Origin: Candidatus Hydrogenedentota bacterium
GTDB lineage: Bacteria; Hydrogenedentota; Hydrogenedentia; Hydrogenedentales; SLHB01
DNA: 39,917 nt
Direction of reading: 5' to 3'
Assembly: GCA_019695095.1 (NCBI GenBank)
Contig: JAIBAQ010000036.1
Coordinates: 1 to 39,917, forward strand
The position numbers and the translations under genes are program-made. Below the pieces are notes generated by a model that saw nothing but the letters and a program-made list of their open reading frames with translations, made no database searches and had not been told where the DNA came from. Positions 7,054-15,404 of this stretch are shown here, piece by piece; the stretch's first letter is position 1; every line of letters starts with the position of its first letter.

Positions 7054-8274
7054 ATGAAGAGCGAACATTCGATTGACCGCAGGGGTTTTCTCAAGACAGC
7101 AGGCGCCACTACCGCAGGTGCATTGTTGTTGTCGCCGGGTTCCGCCTTGGGCGCGGAAGCGAACTCGAAGATGCAGTTGGGAATTATTGGCTGCGGCGGA
7201 CGCGGTCCCTGGATTGGAAGCCTGTTTCAGGAAACCACCAACACGAAAGTCGTCGCAGTTCACGATTACTTTCGCGACCGGGCCAAGGCGGCCGGGCAAC
7301 GTCTTGATGTCGAAGAAAAGCGGCAGTACGTCGGTATCGACGGAGTCAACGAGCTCCTGAATAGCGGCGTCGATGCGGTCGCTATCATAAGCCCCCCCTA
7401 CTTTCATCCCGACCAGGTAAAGGCCGCGTTGGCGGCAGGGAAGCACGTCTATCTGGCAAAGCCCATCGCGGTCGACGTGCCCGGATGCAACGCCATCGTC
7501 GAAGCGGCGAAGGGGGCCGGCGGTAAACTGAGCGTGTGGGTCGATTTCCAGACGCGGGTCGATCCCTTGTTCATGGAAGCCGCGAATCGCATTCACAACG
7601 GCGACATCGGCGAGCCGGTGATTTGCCAGGGCTATTACCATACCGGCAGGCTCGGCATTAAGACCCCTCCCGGAACGGAGACGGCCCGCCTGAGGAACTG
7701 GGTCTTTGACATCGCGCTGTCGGGTGACATCATCGTCGAACAGAATGTCCACGTAGTCGATGTAGTCAATTGGTATTTGAAGGGGCACCCTGAAAAGGCT
7801 ATCGGCACGGGCGGACGGCGCGTGCGCACGGACGTGGGCGATTGCTGGGACCATTTCGTCGTGCGGTACCACTATCCAAACGACGTGCTTGTAGACTTCA
7901 GCTCGTCTCAGTTTGCCCCCGGCGGGTTCGACGACATCTGCATCCGGCTCTTTGGCAGCAAGGGCATGGTCGAATCGCACTACGGCGGTCTCGTGTTCCT
8001 GAAGAACAAAGAGAATCCCTGGCAGGGCGGCAAGACCGAACAGATCTATCGCGACGGCGCTGTTGCCAACATGAAGTTGTTCTGCGACAGCATCGCAAAC
8101 AACGCCCCCATCGACAATTCCCAGGAAGCCGCAAACAGCACCTTGAGCAGTATCCTTGGTCGAATGGCGGCCTACGAGAACCGCATGGTCACCTGGGACG
8201 AGATGATGGCAAAGAACGAGAAACTGGACGCTCATCTCAGTTTGCCGGCGGACGGACCTGACTCGAAAACCTGA
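7054..8274 (+). CDS. Tat-exported Gfo/Idh/MocA family oxidoreductase
   Basis: 406 residues. The N-terminus carries a twin-arginine signal (DRRGFLK at residues 8-14, then a hydrophobic Ala/Leu/Gly stretch ending near ALGAEA), so the folded, cofactor-loaded protein should be exported. The Rossmann motif GIIGCGGRG is at residues 43-51, and the family's 'EKP' region reads LAKPIAVDV with the catalytic Lys136 kept and the preceding Glu replaced by Ala. Such enzymes use NAD(P) to oxidise, reduce or epimerise sugars. The start at 7054 is supported by GGAGGGG 4 bases upstream; a TTG at 7024 is in frame but lacks this. Close spacing to the GH4 gene suggests a shared carbohydrate pathway; the substrate cannot be told. 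Confidence 0.9.
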   Translation: MKSEHSIDRRGFLKTAGATTAGALLLSPGSALGAEANSKMQLGIIGCGGRGPWIGSLFQETTNTKVVAVHDYFRDRAKAAGQRLDVEEKRQYVGIDGVNELLNSGVDAVAIISPPYFHPDQVKAALAAGKHVYLAKPIAVDVPGCNAIVEAAKGAGGKLSVWVDFQTRVDPLFMEAANRIHNGDIGEPVICQGYYHTGRLGIKTPPGTETARLRNWVFDIALSGDIIVEQNVHVVDVVNWYLKGHPEKAIGTGGRRVRTDVGDCWDHFVVRYHYPNDVLVDFSSSQFAPGGFDDICIRLFGSKGMVESHYGGLVFLKNKENPWQGGKTEQIYRDGAVANMKLFCDSIANNAPIDNSQEAANSTLSSILGRMAAYENRMVTWDEMMAKNEKLDAHLSLPADGPDSKT

Positions 8275-8344
8275 CCGGGAATAAATCCATCGGCCGCAAA
8301 CGTTTGACGGGGAAGTAAGCGCTTGTCCTGTAAGGAGATTCTTC

Positions 8345-8863
8345 ATGCCTCCCCTGTACGATCCAGAAGCAGTAAAGCCGATGTGGGAAGAGTTGGCGGC
8401 CGTAGGGGTTAAGCCCCTGACGACCCCTGAGGAAGTAGACAAAGTGCTTGGCGGCGACGCCAAAGGCACGACGTTGTTGGTCATCAATTCGGTGTGCGGA
8501 TGTGCTGCAGGCGGGTGCCGCCCAGGCGTCATGCTTGCGCTCCAGAATTCGGTGATCCCGGATACATGCGTGACCGTGTTCGCGGGTATGGACCGTGAAG
8601 CGACTCAACGCGCGCGCGACTACATGGGAGACATTCCACCTTCGTCGCCCAATATCGTCATGTTCAAAGACGGGAAGCCGGCCTACGTGATTCAGCGTCA
8701 GCATATCGAGACCATGACGCCGGTGGACATCGCAAACGTGTTGAAAGACATCTTCAACAAGGAGTGCAATACTCCTGGTCCGTCAATTCCTGCGGAGGAA
8801 TTCGAGAAGATTAGTCCGATACAGCAGTGCGGTTCCTCGATTCCGATGTATCAGGGCGACTAG
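8345..8863 (+). CDS. Bacilliredoxin BrxA/BrxB (YphP/YqiW) family protein
   Basis: 172 residues; the classical members have about 145. The active-site CGC motif lies in NSVCGCAAGGCRPG (Cys51, Cys53), where the family normally has 'NSVCGCAAG-x-ARP'; here an additional Cys58 replaces the usual residue before RP. The rest of the thioredoxin-like fold is recognisable (VTVFAGMDREAT, PPSSPNIVMFKDGKP, HIE conserved at the end of the fold). These proteins remove bacillithiol or related low-molecular-weight thiols from mixed disulfides, or act as general disulfide isomerases/reductases. The tail has two more Cys (about 141 and 164). AAGGAG lies 7 bases before the ATG. It is 70 bases downstream of the Gfo/Idh/MocA gene and followed by a strong terminator, so it probably ends the GH4 operon. 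Confidence 0.9.
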   Translation: MPPLYDPEAVKPMWEELAAVGVKPLTTPEEVDKVLGGDAKGTTLLVINSVCGCAAGGCRPGVMLALQNSVIPDTCVTVFAGMDREATQRARDYMGDIPPSSPNIVMFKDGKPAYVIQRQHIETMTPVDIANVLKDIFNKECNTPGPSIPAEEFEKISPIQQCGSSIPMYQGD

Positions 8864-9244
8864 TCCCACGAGAATCCAAGATGATTAACGGTGCGCCGAA
8901 TGTAACGATTCGGCGCACCGATTGTTTGTTCGGTAATGCATAAGGCGGGGACAGAACTGCGACAACGGTGTCGCTTCGGGAGGGTTCCCTGCCCCCGAGG
9001 ATCGTAGCCTACTCCCGCTGATGGGTAGTCAAATCAGCGGTGCATTTGCTGACAGTTGTCTTTAATTGAACGCTTATGGCATAGTCCCCCAGCGTTTGCT
9101 CCGTCCCTGGGTGGTTCACGGTGAGGGACATGGCTTCGAGGGGTTTTCTGTAAACCCGGCTGGACTGGTAGAGGGCTTGTCGTGCGATTTGAGCAAAACG
9201 CAAGGTGATTTTCGCGCGGCAAAATAAATGGAGGAGATGCGATT
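8864..9244. other. Gene-free gap with terminator and a possibly structured leader
   Basis: 381 bases. It holds the bacilliredoxin terminator (8889-8930), then about 100 bases with nothing recognisable, then a region with two hairpin candidates: 9103-9129 (GTCCCT paired with AGGGAC) and 9141-9157 (GGGTTT paired with AAACCC). The ribosome binding site of the prepilin gene is GGAGGAG near 9230. A possible promoter is TTGTCT (about 9056) with a -10-like CATAGT. No short ORF here looks like a gene. The hairpins may belong to the 5' leader of the prepilin mRNA. Confidence 0.4.
8889..8930 (+). terminator. Rho-independent terminator after the bacilliredoxin gene
   Basis: A perfect 12-base stem (8889-8900 with 8909-8920) with loop TGTAACGA, followed by a T-rich tail (ATTGTTTGTT). 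It lies 25 bases after the stop codon. Confidence 0.85.
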
Positions 9245-10114
9245 GTGAAAAAGCGTGGGTTCACCTTAATCGAGTTGTTGGTTGTCATTGCAATTATTGG
9301 AATACTTGCTGCGATACTCCTACCGGCATTGGCGCGTGCACGTGAAGCCGCCCGGCGCGCTAGCTGCCAAAACAACCTCAAGCAGATGGGTCTCGTCTTT
9401 AAGATGTACTCCAACGAGTCAAAAGGCGAGAAGTGGCCCCACATGAAGACTCGCGCAAGTTCGCACACCTTAGGAGCAACTTGCGACGTGGCTCCCGAAC
9501 TCGACGATCTGTTCTTTGAAGGGCCCTCGATTTACCCCGAGTATTTGACGGACATCAATGTCCTGACATGTCCCTCCGATCCGGACAACCAGGACGCGGA
9601 GACCTTGTGGTACGTGGATGGCGTTGTTGACCCCTGCGCGTTCAGCCCGATTTCCTACGTGTATCTGGGCTGGGCATTCAAGCCCGAGCATTACATGCTG
9701 GGCAACGCCGATGAGAATGCCGACCCGCCGCAGACGGACCCGGATTTCTACACGCAAGCACTGACTGCCGTGGCAGACCCGAGTAACTTCGACGATGATA
9801 TCGAAATTAACAGCACGGTGGACGGCGACTATGTCATCTATCGTCTGCGCGAAGGCATTGAGCGCTTCTTCATCTCGGACATCAACAATCCGGCAGCATC
9901 GAGCGAAGCGCAGAGCACGATCGTAGCTTTCTATGATCTGGTTCAAAGCGCGCAGAGCGCGGTGGGCAAGCCCTCGTACAACCACATTCCCGGCGGTGGT
10001 AACGTACTTTACATGGATGGGCACGTATCCTTCCTGAAGTACCCGTCGGAATACCCGGTAAGCAGAGCGTGGGCAGGGATCATGAACCTCTTCACGTCCA
10101 CTCTCGTCCCGTAG
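9245..10114 (+). CDS. Prepilin-like protein with N-terminal cleavage/methylation motif (DUF1559/type II pseudopilin-like)
   Basis: 289 residues. The N-terminus [19 protein letters not shown] is a textbook class III signal: cleavage after Gly5 and Glu at +5 of the mature protein. A conserved [13 protein letters not shown] follows (residues 39-51), and near the end comes [20 protein letters not shown]. This architecture, with the 'MDGHV' C-terminal motif, is typical of the very numerous DUF1559/H-X9-DG pseudopilin-like proteins of Planctomycetes, Lentisphaerae and relatives. The start is GTG, set by GGAGGAG about 9 bases upstream. It stands alone between two terminators and is not part of the gsp operon, though the same prepilin peptidase (not in this window) would process it. 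Its role in the envelope is unknown. Confidence 0.9.
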   Translation: MKKRGFTLIELLVVIAIIGILAAILLPALARAREAARRASCQNNLKQMGLVFKMYSNESKGEKWPHMKTRASSHTLGATCDVAPELDDLFFEGPSIYPEYLTDINVLTCPSDPDNQDAETLWYVDGVVDPCAFSPISYVYLGWAFKPEHYMLGNADENADPPQTDPDFYTQALTAVADPSNFDDDIEINSTVDGDYVIYRLREGIERFFISDINNPAASSEAQSTIVAFYDLVQSAQSAVGKPSYNHIPGGGNVLYMDGHVSFLKYPSEYPVSRAWAGIMNLFTSTLVP

Positions 10115-10132
10115 TAGCGAAAGAGAATTATT

Positions 10133-10174
10133 GGCGGGTTCCATCATTGGCGATGGAACCCGCCGATTTCATTT
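10133..10174 (+). terminator. Rho-independent terminator after the prepilin-like gene
   Basis: A perfect 13-base stem (10133-10145 with 10152-10164) with a 6-base loop, followed by GATTTCATTT. It lies 18 bases after the stop codon. Confidence 0.8.
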
Positions 10175-10202
10175 GCCCTATTCAACGATAAGGAGTGACG
10201 AC

Positions 10203-10598
10203 ATGGTTGGCGCACAACGGTGTGGTCTCGCCACAGGGGCAGTGTTTGGAGGACTTGGCGTCGCCCTGGGAGCCTTCGCCGCGCACGGACTCAAGCAGCG
10301 CCTCACTCCGGAGATGCTGGCCATCTTTGAAGTGGGCGTCCGCTACCAGATGTATCACGCCTTGGCCCTGGTTGCGGTCGCCATGGGAAGTGCCGGCCTT
10401 TGGCGGATGCGTTGCACATGGTGGGCCTGCATCATGTGGACAACAGGGGTCCTGATATTCTCCGGCAGCTTATATGCACTTGCGCTGACAGGTATACGCT
10501 GGCTAGGCGCTATCACTCCGTTTGGCGGCGTTGCCTTTCTGATTGGATGGAGCCTGCTCCTCGCCGCCGCTATGCGCGCTGCCTCACCTCAAGAATAA
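10203..10598 (+). CDS. DUF423 family small membrane protein
   Basis: 131 residues with four hydrophobic helices. The family pattern is clear: 'GLGVALGAFAAHGLK' near the N-terminus, 'FEVGVRYQMYHALALVAVA' with the conserved YQ-H, and 'GSLYALALTG' and 'ITPFGGVAFLIGW' near the end. DUF423 (YgdD-type) proteins are inner-membrane proteins of unknown function. The start is set by AAGGAG 8 bases upstream; the in-frame extension to 10131 would run through the preceding terminator hairpin. The 3' end overlaps the last 29 bases of the convergent gene at 10570. Confidence 0.9.
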   Translation: MVGAQRCGLATGAVFGGLGVALGAFAAHGLKQRLTPEMLAIFEVGVRYQMYHALALVAVAMGSAGLWRMRCTWWACIMWTTGVLIFSGSLYALALTGIRWLGAITPFGGVAFLIGWSLLLAAAMRAASPQE

Positions 10599-12321
10599 GC
10601 GTGCCGCCGGGACCCACGGTGACGCCCAGTTTCTGGCCCTCCCTGCTCATTCCCGAACTCGACGGCCATCCGTGCAGCACACGAGCAGACTCGATGGGAA
10701 ATCGCGCTTCGAGGGTGTCGGAAATGGAACTTGATTCGTCAAGCTCGCTGCCCACGCCGTACACGTCTCCCCTCTGTGCTCCCCAAGGATTGTAGATGCC
10801 GACAATCCACGTCTTGTCACTCTCTCGGAAGTTCACTTGCATGGGCAGGTGAGAGGTCCTGACGAACGGAGTAAATTCGTCGACTGCTTTCACAAGAGCA
10901 TCCCACGTCTGCTCAAGACTGGCGCTCCCTCCCACGGGGATAGTGACCCGATACGACGCAAGCGTGGAAGCCAAGGCGGTTGATGGCACGATGTCGAAAA
11001 GCTCAGGAAATGCACACGGGGTGTAGCACCGGGCCTCTTCCTTTGCATTCTTGGCGCCCCGCTCAGCTACGGGATTCTCTGCTTCAGACGGTACATAAAG
11101 CCGGCCCTTGAGATCCTTCCAAGCCGCAGACTGTTTTCCGTCCCAGTTCGCGTCCAAAATGAGTGAGATTGGCGTGAATGGACGCCCCACGTCAGGATGG
11201 GCATCCTGAAAATCGAGCAAGTCGCGAGTCACCAGGCCGTATGACGAAAGCGTCGCGTCGTCCCAGTTGGTGAAATTACCTTCTGCCCCCCACTCTTCAT
11301 GCATCGTGTTGGCGCCCGACAAATAGGAGTGGAAGAAGATGCGCCGCTGAAGCGCGGTCGACGGCCCCTTGTCCGGTCCGATTGGAAAACCGCTGGCCTC
11401 CATGGCATCGTTGGGGGCCTGCCAAGACCAATCCTTCATTTCAATGAAACTTGTGCACCCCCCTGGACCCCACGGCGCGTAGAAGATGCCCCACGGCTTG
11501 CCAGCAGCCTTCGCGGAACCACGGGCAGACGCGATGGCAAACTGCGATTCCGATGATGCCCACGGTCCGACTTCGACGATACACGAAGCGGCCCCGTATT
11601 CGTAGAATCGGTGCCAAACCAGTTCTCCGTAGTGGGTGCCTTCGCAGTACGAGAACCGGCCATTGAATCGCTTACCTTGGGTAATGGCCGCCCGCCTGTA
11701 ATCATCCCACCACTGGGCTTCGGTCTTGGGATACGTGCGTCCATGGTATTCAGCAATGTCTCCGTATTCGATCCACTTGTTGGCCTCGCTCCAATCGAAG
11801 TAAGCGCGAATCGATTCCGCGTCGACGGGTTCAGTGGCAAACTTGGGATTGGCCTTCGCTATGCGCCCCCAATCGTTGTGCACATTGGAAAGAACTTCAT
11901 GTACTTGACCGCCGAGGAGCTTCACCCCAAGCATCAGCTCATACTCGGCCACGAGAGACTGGTCGAAGTCGTAGGGGTAATACGGGGACCCGCCGCACAG
12001 CCGGTCTACTATGAAGTAGCTGGGCTTGTTCTTGAGAATTCCGTACAGCTCGCCATCACGGCGCGCGACCGCATTGAAGCGGCGGTTATCGTCTTTCCCG
12101 AAGGGCGATTGTACAAGCCGGACTCCGGTCGTGGACCGGATCAATCCCGCTTTCTCCAGACAGCGCCAGTATCGCCCGGTAGCCTCATAGGTGTGAAGAA
12201 ACGAGAACGCGCTGGCGGATTGGCCTGACGGCGAGGACTCCGCTCCATAAGCGAAAGTGACTCCCGCAGCGGCAACTCCCAAAGTGGACTTGATGAAATC
12301 TCGTCGCGTAACACGTTTCAT
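10570..12321 (-). CDS. Tat-exported protein, possibly a TIM-barrel glycosidase-like enzyme
   Basis: 583 residues. Residues 5-11 (TRRDFIK) and the following hydrophobic stretch form a twin-arginine signal ending near AYGAE. The body has features seen in exported glycosidase-like TIM-barrel proteins: many aromatic residues, segments such as 'FDWSEANKWIEYGDIAEYHGRTYPK', 'PWGIFYAPWGPGG' and 'EEWGAEGNF', and a C-terminal beta-rich part (about 500-583) with 'WIVGIYNPWG'. I do not recognise a specific family, so catalytic activity is a guess. It is the last gene of the secretion-gene strand, 25 bases after the YpsA-like gene. GGGGAG precedes the start by 12 bases. It overlaps the convergent DUF423 gene by 29 bases. 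Confidence 0.75.
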   Translation of the reverse strand: MKRVTRRDFIKSTLGVAAAGVTFAYGAESSPSGQSASAFSFLHTYEATGRYWRCLEKAGLIRSTTGVRLVQSPFGKDDNRRFNAVARRDGELYGILKNKPSYFIVDRLCGGSPYYPYDFDQSLVAEYELMLGVKLLGGQVHEVLSNVHNDWGRIAKANPKFATEPVDAESIRAYFDWSEANKWIEYGDIAEYHGRTYPKTEAQWWDDYRRAAITQGKRFNGRFSYCEGTHYGELVWHRFYEYGAASCIVEVGPWASSESQFAIASARGSAKAAGKPWGIFYAPWGPGGCTSFIEMKDWSWQAPNDAMEASGFPIGPDKGPSTALQRRIFFHSYLSGANTMHEEWGAEGNFTNWDDATLSSYGLVTRDLLDFQDAHPDVGRPFTPISLILDANWDGKQSAAWKDLKGRLYVPSEAENPVAERGAKNAKEEARCYTPCAFPELFDIVPSTALASTLASYRVTIPVGGSASLEQTWDALVKAVDEFTPFVRTSHLPMQVNFRESDKTWIVGIYNPWGAQRGDVYGVGSELDESSSISDTLEARFPIESARVLHGWPSSSGMSREGQKLGVTVGPGGTLILEVRQRA

Positions 12322-12346
12322 GTCGGACTAAGCTCCCCCGCACTCA

Positions 12347-12811
12347 TTACTTCAGTAGATGAAACAGAAAGTCCCTCGCCCTCTCGTAAGCAGCAGGATT
12401 CGCGCTCGCGCGCGGACCCGCTACATTCAGAATACCGACAGCGTGGGTGCGAAGCCACTCCACGGCCAAGGACGGAGACACGGCCTCGTCGAGGTCGATA
12501 ACCAAGCACGGCTTACGCTCCATTCGAGCGCACTCGACAGTAAAAGCCGTGCCGCCAGAAGGCTCGCCAAAGGTGAGAACCAAGGTGGCGTCCGAATCAC
12601 GCACGTTCCACCGGGTTCGCTCTGCGTAATCTACGGAAGGCGTTTCCGTCAGCGGGTAACGGGCGGGAATGGAACCGTCTTCCGCGAGACGATTCTTCGG
12701 ACACCAACCGCCGCAAGGAATGCCCAACTCCAAGGCTACATCTAGCGCGGCGCGATCGACCCCTGTCTGTCCTCCCGAAACGATTAGATGAAGACAGAAC
12801 AATGGCGTCAC
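12347..12811 (-). CDS. Circularly permuted YpsA-like protein (putative molybdenum carrier family)
   Basis: 154 residues. The sequence SGGQTGVDRAALD (residues 12-24), then 'GIPCGGWCPKNRLAEDGSIPARYPL', 'TRWNVRDSDATLVLT' and 'SGGTAFTVECA' match the conserved blocks of the family annotated as putative molybdenum carrier protein/circularly permuted YpsA, a Rossmann-like member of the SMF/DprA-LOG superfamily. Members are thought to bind a nucleotide or nucleotide-linked ligand; the molybdenum link is weak, and no activity can be deduced here. Its ATG overlaps the secretin stop (ATGA), so it is translationally coupled to the secretion operon, which is an odd location for a cytoplasmic protein. Confidence 0.85.
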   Translation of the reverse strand: MTPLFCLHLIVSGGQTGVDRAALDVALELGIPCGGWCPKNRLAEDGSIPARYPLTETPSVDYAERTRWNVRDSDATLVLTFGEPSGGTAFTVECARMERKPCLVIDLDEAVSPSLAVEWLRTHAVGILNVAGPRASANPAAYERARDFLFHLLK

Positions 12812-15339
12812 GGTGCGTTTGCGTCGGGCGTATTCTCTGACGGGGAAGGAGCTTCTGAGGAATTCGTCTCAGGCGTACCCTCTCCTGAGTTACTGCTGTC
12901 CGTCGTATCTTCTTTGTAGTTGGGGATAAATGGCGAGGAGTTGGCCTCAATCTTGACTTTCAAACCAGCCGCTTCAGCCCTCGACTTGGCTTCTTCGGCC
13001 AGCCCGCTGGGTGCATTCGGATGGGCGCGAAGGCATACCGTGGGTTTGACCTTGGCATCACGCGCCTTGTCGAATTCAGACTGCAACTCATCGAGCGTAA
13101 TAGTCTTGCCGTCAACGTAGAACTTACCGTTTTCGCCAAGGCCCACGGGCAGCTCGTTCGCGCCTTTCGCCATGCGGTCAGCGGTACGGCCCCAAATGTT
13201 CTTCTTGGAATGACGGAATTTGTCGGCGGTTTCAGCATCGAACTTTGCGAGATGCTCGGCTTCCGGCTGCGTATATTCATCCACGATGGTTGAAGTGATA
13301 AAAACCGCCAGTTCGCGATTGATGTGGTCCTTCTTCGTTCCCTTGAACAATCGTCCCACGAAGGGAACATCTCCCAGGATGGGCACCTTGTCCACGGAAT
13401 CGGTGAGATTCGCAAAGCGGAGCCCGCCGATGACAACCGTCTGTCCGCTGTTCACAAGGACACTCGTTTGGGCTTTGTTCTGCGATTTTTCAGGAACCGT
13501 GCTCTTCAGGTTTGCCGTCTCGATGGTCTTGTCCTCGGCCGTGCTATCCTCGGCCTCGATCTCCATGAGGACATTGTTTTCACCGTTAATCCGCGGTTTT
13601 ACCTTCAGTATCGTACCGGTCTCTTCAAATTGTACGCTGCCGGGAGAAACACGCGACCCGATCCCGGTGTCTTGGTCATTGGAGACGATACCCACGTTGG
13701 AGAATCCAAACGTCTGATACGCGTTCTTCCGCGTGTTCTCGAATGTTGCCTCTTCCCCATCTTGCACCGTTACCCGAGGACGCGCGAGGATTCGGATTTC
13801 CCCGTTCCGGTCCAGGTAATCCAAAACGATGGCAACCCGGTTGCCTTTGAAGTCCGGATCGAGAATGTTGTTGCCTGTCAACTTACCTGCCTCGCTCCCG
13901 TCCACGTTGCTCACTTCCTGGATGGGTGCGTTTGTAAAGTCGTCGCGCAGGAATGCGCGATACGGCTTCCGGCCAACCGTGGCGCGCTGACCCGATTCAG
14001 GACTGGACGTGTAGTCGGGATTGGCGTTTCCGCTTTGGAGCGCAAACGGCACCCCCGAAATCTCGTCGAAGTAGGACCAGTTGACAGATAGGTTCCTGAG
14101 CACCGTGCTGGACGCCGTGACAAGGTACGCCTCGATCATGACCTGCCGCCCTTTGACGTCCCACATCTTGATCATCTCGTCGAGTTCCTCGATGCGCGAG
14201 GGAATCGACGTCATACTGATTTGATGGGTGTCTTCGTCGATGGTCAGCCCTGTCACGTCTTCCGGCAGCACATTCTCTAGACGTTCGGAAACCGTCTTCG
14301 GATCGGCGTAGTTCAACGTCCAGGTGCGAGTTTCCAGCTTCTGATCGAGCGCCTCCAGCATCTTACCGATCTGATCCTGGCGGCTCGGCAAATCGGTAAC
14401 GACTATTGAGTTCGTCCTCGGATCGGAGTTTGCCAACCCACGCTCCGAGAGAAGGCTTTGAATCGAGTCGAGCAGATCGTCCGCCGCGAGATGCTTGAGC
14501 GCGAACACGCGCGGCTCAAGCGGAACATCCATCTGCTCGACGGCCCGCGTCATCTCCTCGATGTTGGCTTCCGTATCCCACACGATAATGCGGCCAGTTC
14601 GCGGATCGCTTACCAACTTGCCCGTTTCCGACGTAAGCGCCGACAGTATGGCCTCCATATCGATTACGTCCGCATGCTTGATATGGAATTCGGCGCTCTC
14701 AACTTTGCCAAACTGACGGTCGAGATACTCTTCGTTGAGCATCACGTACAGGAATTTGTTCTCGGCATCGTATTCGTAGTGAATGCCGTTGAACTTAAGT
14801 ACCGACATCACTTGCTTCGGCTTGACTTCATTCACCCAGAACCGTACCGACTGCCCTTCCAAGCCCTTGGACGCGATAATGTTCCAGCCTGTCGACGTGG
14901 CCACGTAGTCGAGCAATTCCATTACGGGCACCGGCGCGTCGGCTGCCAAAAGCGTGATCGGTTGTCCTTCATCCGGTACGTCGCCGTATTCAACCTTACG
15001 CTGAAGGATCGGCTCGAACGCGCCTGAACCGCCCACCGTCACCTGACGCCGCTCCGCCTTAATCGCCTTTACCGAACCGGTACGTTGCTGTTGTGTCCCG
15101 GCCTGAGACTGGGAGCCGCCTCTTCCAGGCTGCGATGAACCCATCTCGTTGCCCGTTTGTCCACTCGGATTGAACTGCTGAACGATAGCAGTTCCGGTCG
15201 TTGCACCTCCCTCAATAATAGGAGTAGGGCCAGGTGTGACTGGGCTCTGCTGAGCACCGGACTGTGGAATTGCAGCTACCGCGAGTGTGGTCAGCACTGC
15301 GGCCATCCAGAAGCGTCTCACTTCAACCCTCCCGCTCAT
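12808..15339 (-). CDS. gspD: Type II secretion secretin with C-terminal ExbD/TolR-like region
   Basis: 843 residues. A signal peptide covers residues 1-29. After a Gly/Gln/Ser-rich linker come N-domains (N0 about 125-200; N1-N3 about 215-395, with 'SDPRTGRIIVWD' and 'SDPRTNSIVVTDLPSRQ') and the secretin core at about 395-690, ending in VPILGDVPFVGRLF (652-665) and 'RELAVFITSTIV'. Secretins form the multimeric outer-membrane channel of type II secretion. Beyond the core, residues 737-798 (YVDGKTITLDEL ... AEAAGLKVKIE) resemble the periplasmic domain of ExbD/TolR, then an acidic Ser/Pro tail of about 45 residues follows. A promoter lies upstream at 15405-15433. The stop overlaps the next gene's start. 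Confidence 0.93.
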   Translation of the reverse strand: MSGRVEVRRFWMAAVLTTLAVAAIPQSGAQQSPVTPGPTPIIEGGATTGTAIVQQFNPSGQTGNEMGSSQPGRGGSQSQAGTQQQRTGSVKAIKAERRQVTVGGSGAFEPILQRKVEYGDVPDEGQPITLLAADAPVPVMELLDYVATSTGWNIIASKGLEGQSVRFWVNEVKPKQVMSVLKFNGIHYEYDAENKFLYVMLNEEYLDRQFGKVESAEFHIKHADVIDMEAILSALTSETGKLVSDPRTGRIIVWDTEANIEEMTRAVEQMDVPLEPRVFALKHLAADDLLDSIQSLLSERGLANSDPRTNSIVVTDLPSRQDQIGKMLEALDQKLETRTWTLNYADPKTVSERLENVLPEDVTGLTIDEDTHQISMTSIPSRIEELDEMIKMWDVKGRQVMIEAYLVTASSTVLRNLSVNWSYFDEISGVPFALQSGNANPDYTSSPESGQRATVGRKPYRAFLRDDFTNAPIQEVSNVDGSEAGKLTGNNILDPDFKGNRVAIVLDYLDRNGEIRILARPRVTVQDGEEATFENTRKNAYQTFGFSNVGIVSNDQDTGIGSRVSPGSVQFEETGTILKVKPRINGENNVLMEIEAEDSTAEDKTIETANLKSTVPEKSQNKAQTSVLVNSGQTVVIGGLRFANLTDSVDKVPILGDVPFVGRLFKGTKKDHINRELAVFITSTIVDEYTQPEAEHLAKFDAETADKFRHSKKNIWGRTADRMAKGANELPVGLGENGKFYVDGKTITLDELQSEFDKARDAKVKPTVCLRAHPNAPSGLAEEAKSRAEAAGLKVKIEANSSPFIPNYKEDTTDSSNSGEGTPETNSSEAPSPSENTPDANAP

Positions 15340-15404
15340 CGGATAAATACGGCCAACTCCGCTACGGCCTCCAAGTAGACCAATAACCGATGTTAACCAT
15401 TTAC

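Noticed and set aside
6087-8532. Two long minus-strand frames (340 and 523 codons) opposite the GH4, Gfo/Idh/MocA and bacilliredoxin genes
   Set aside because: The plus-strand genes carry clear family motifs throughout and good ribosome binding sites; the reverse frames show no domain and arise from codon bias.
8940-8960. 'GCGGGGACAGAACT' considered as an IS200/REP-associated repeat
   Set aside because: Only one copy is visible in the window, with no inverted partner or transposase nearby.
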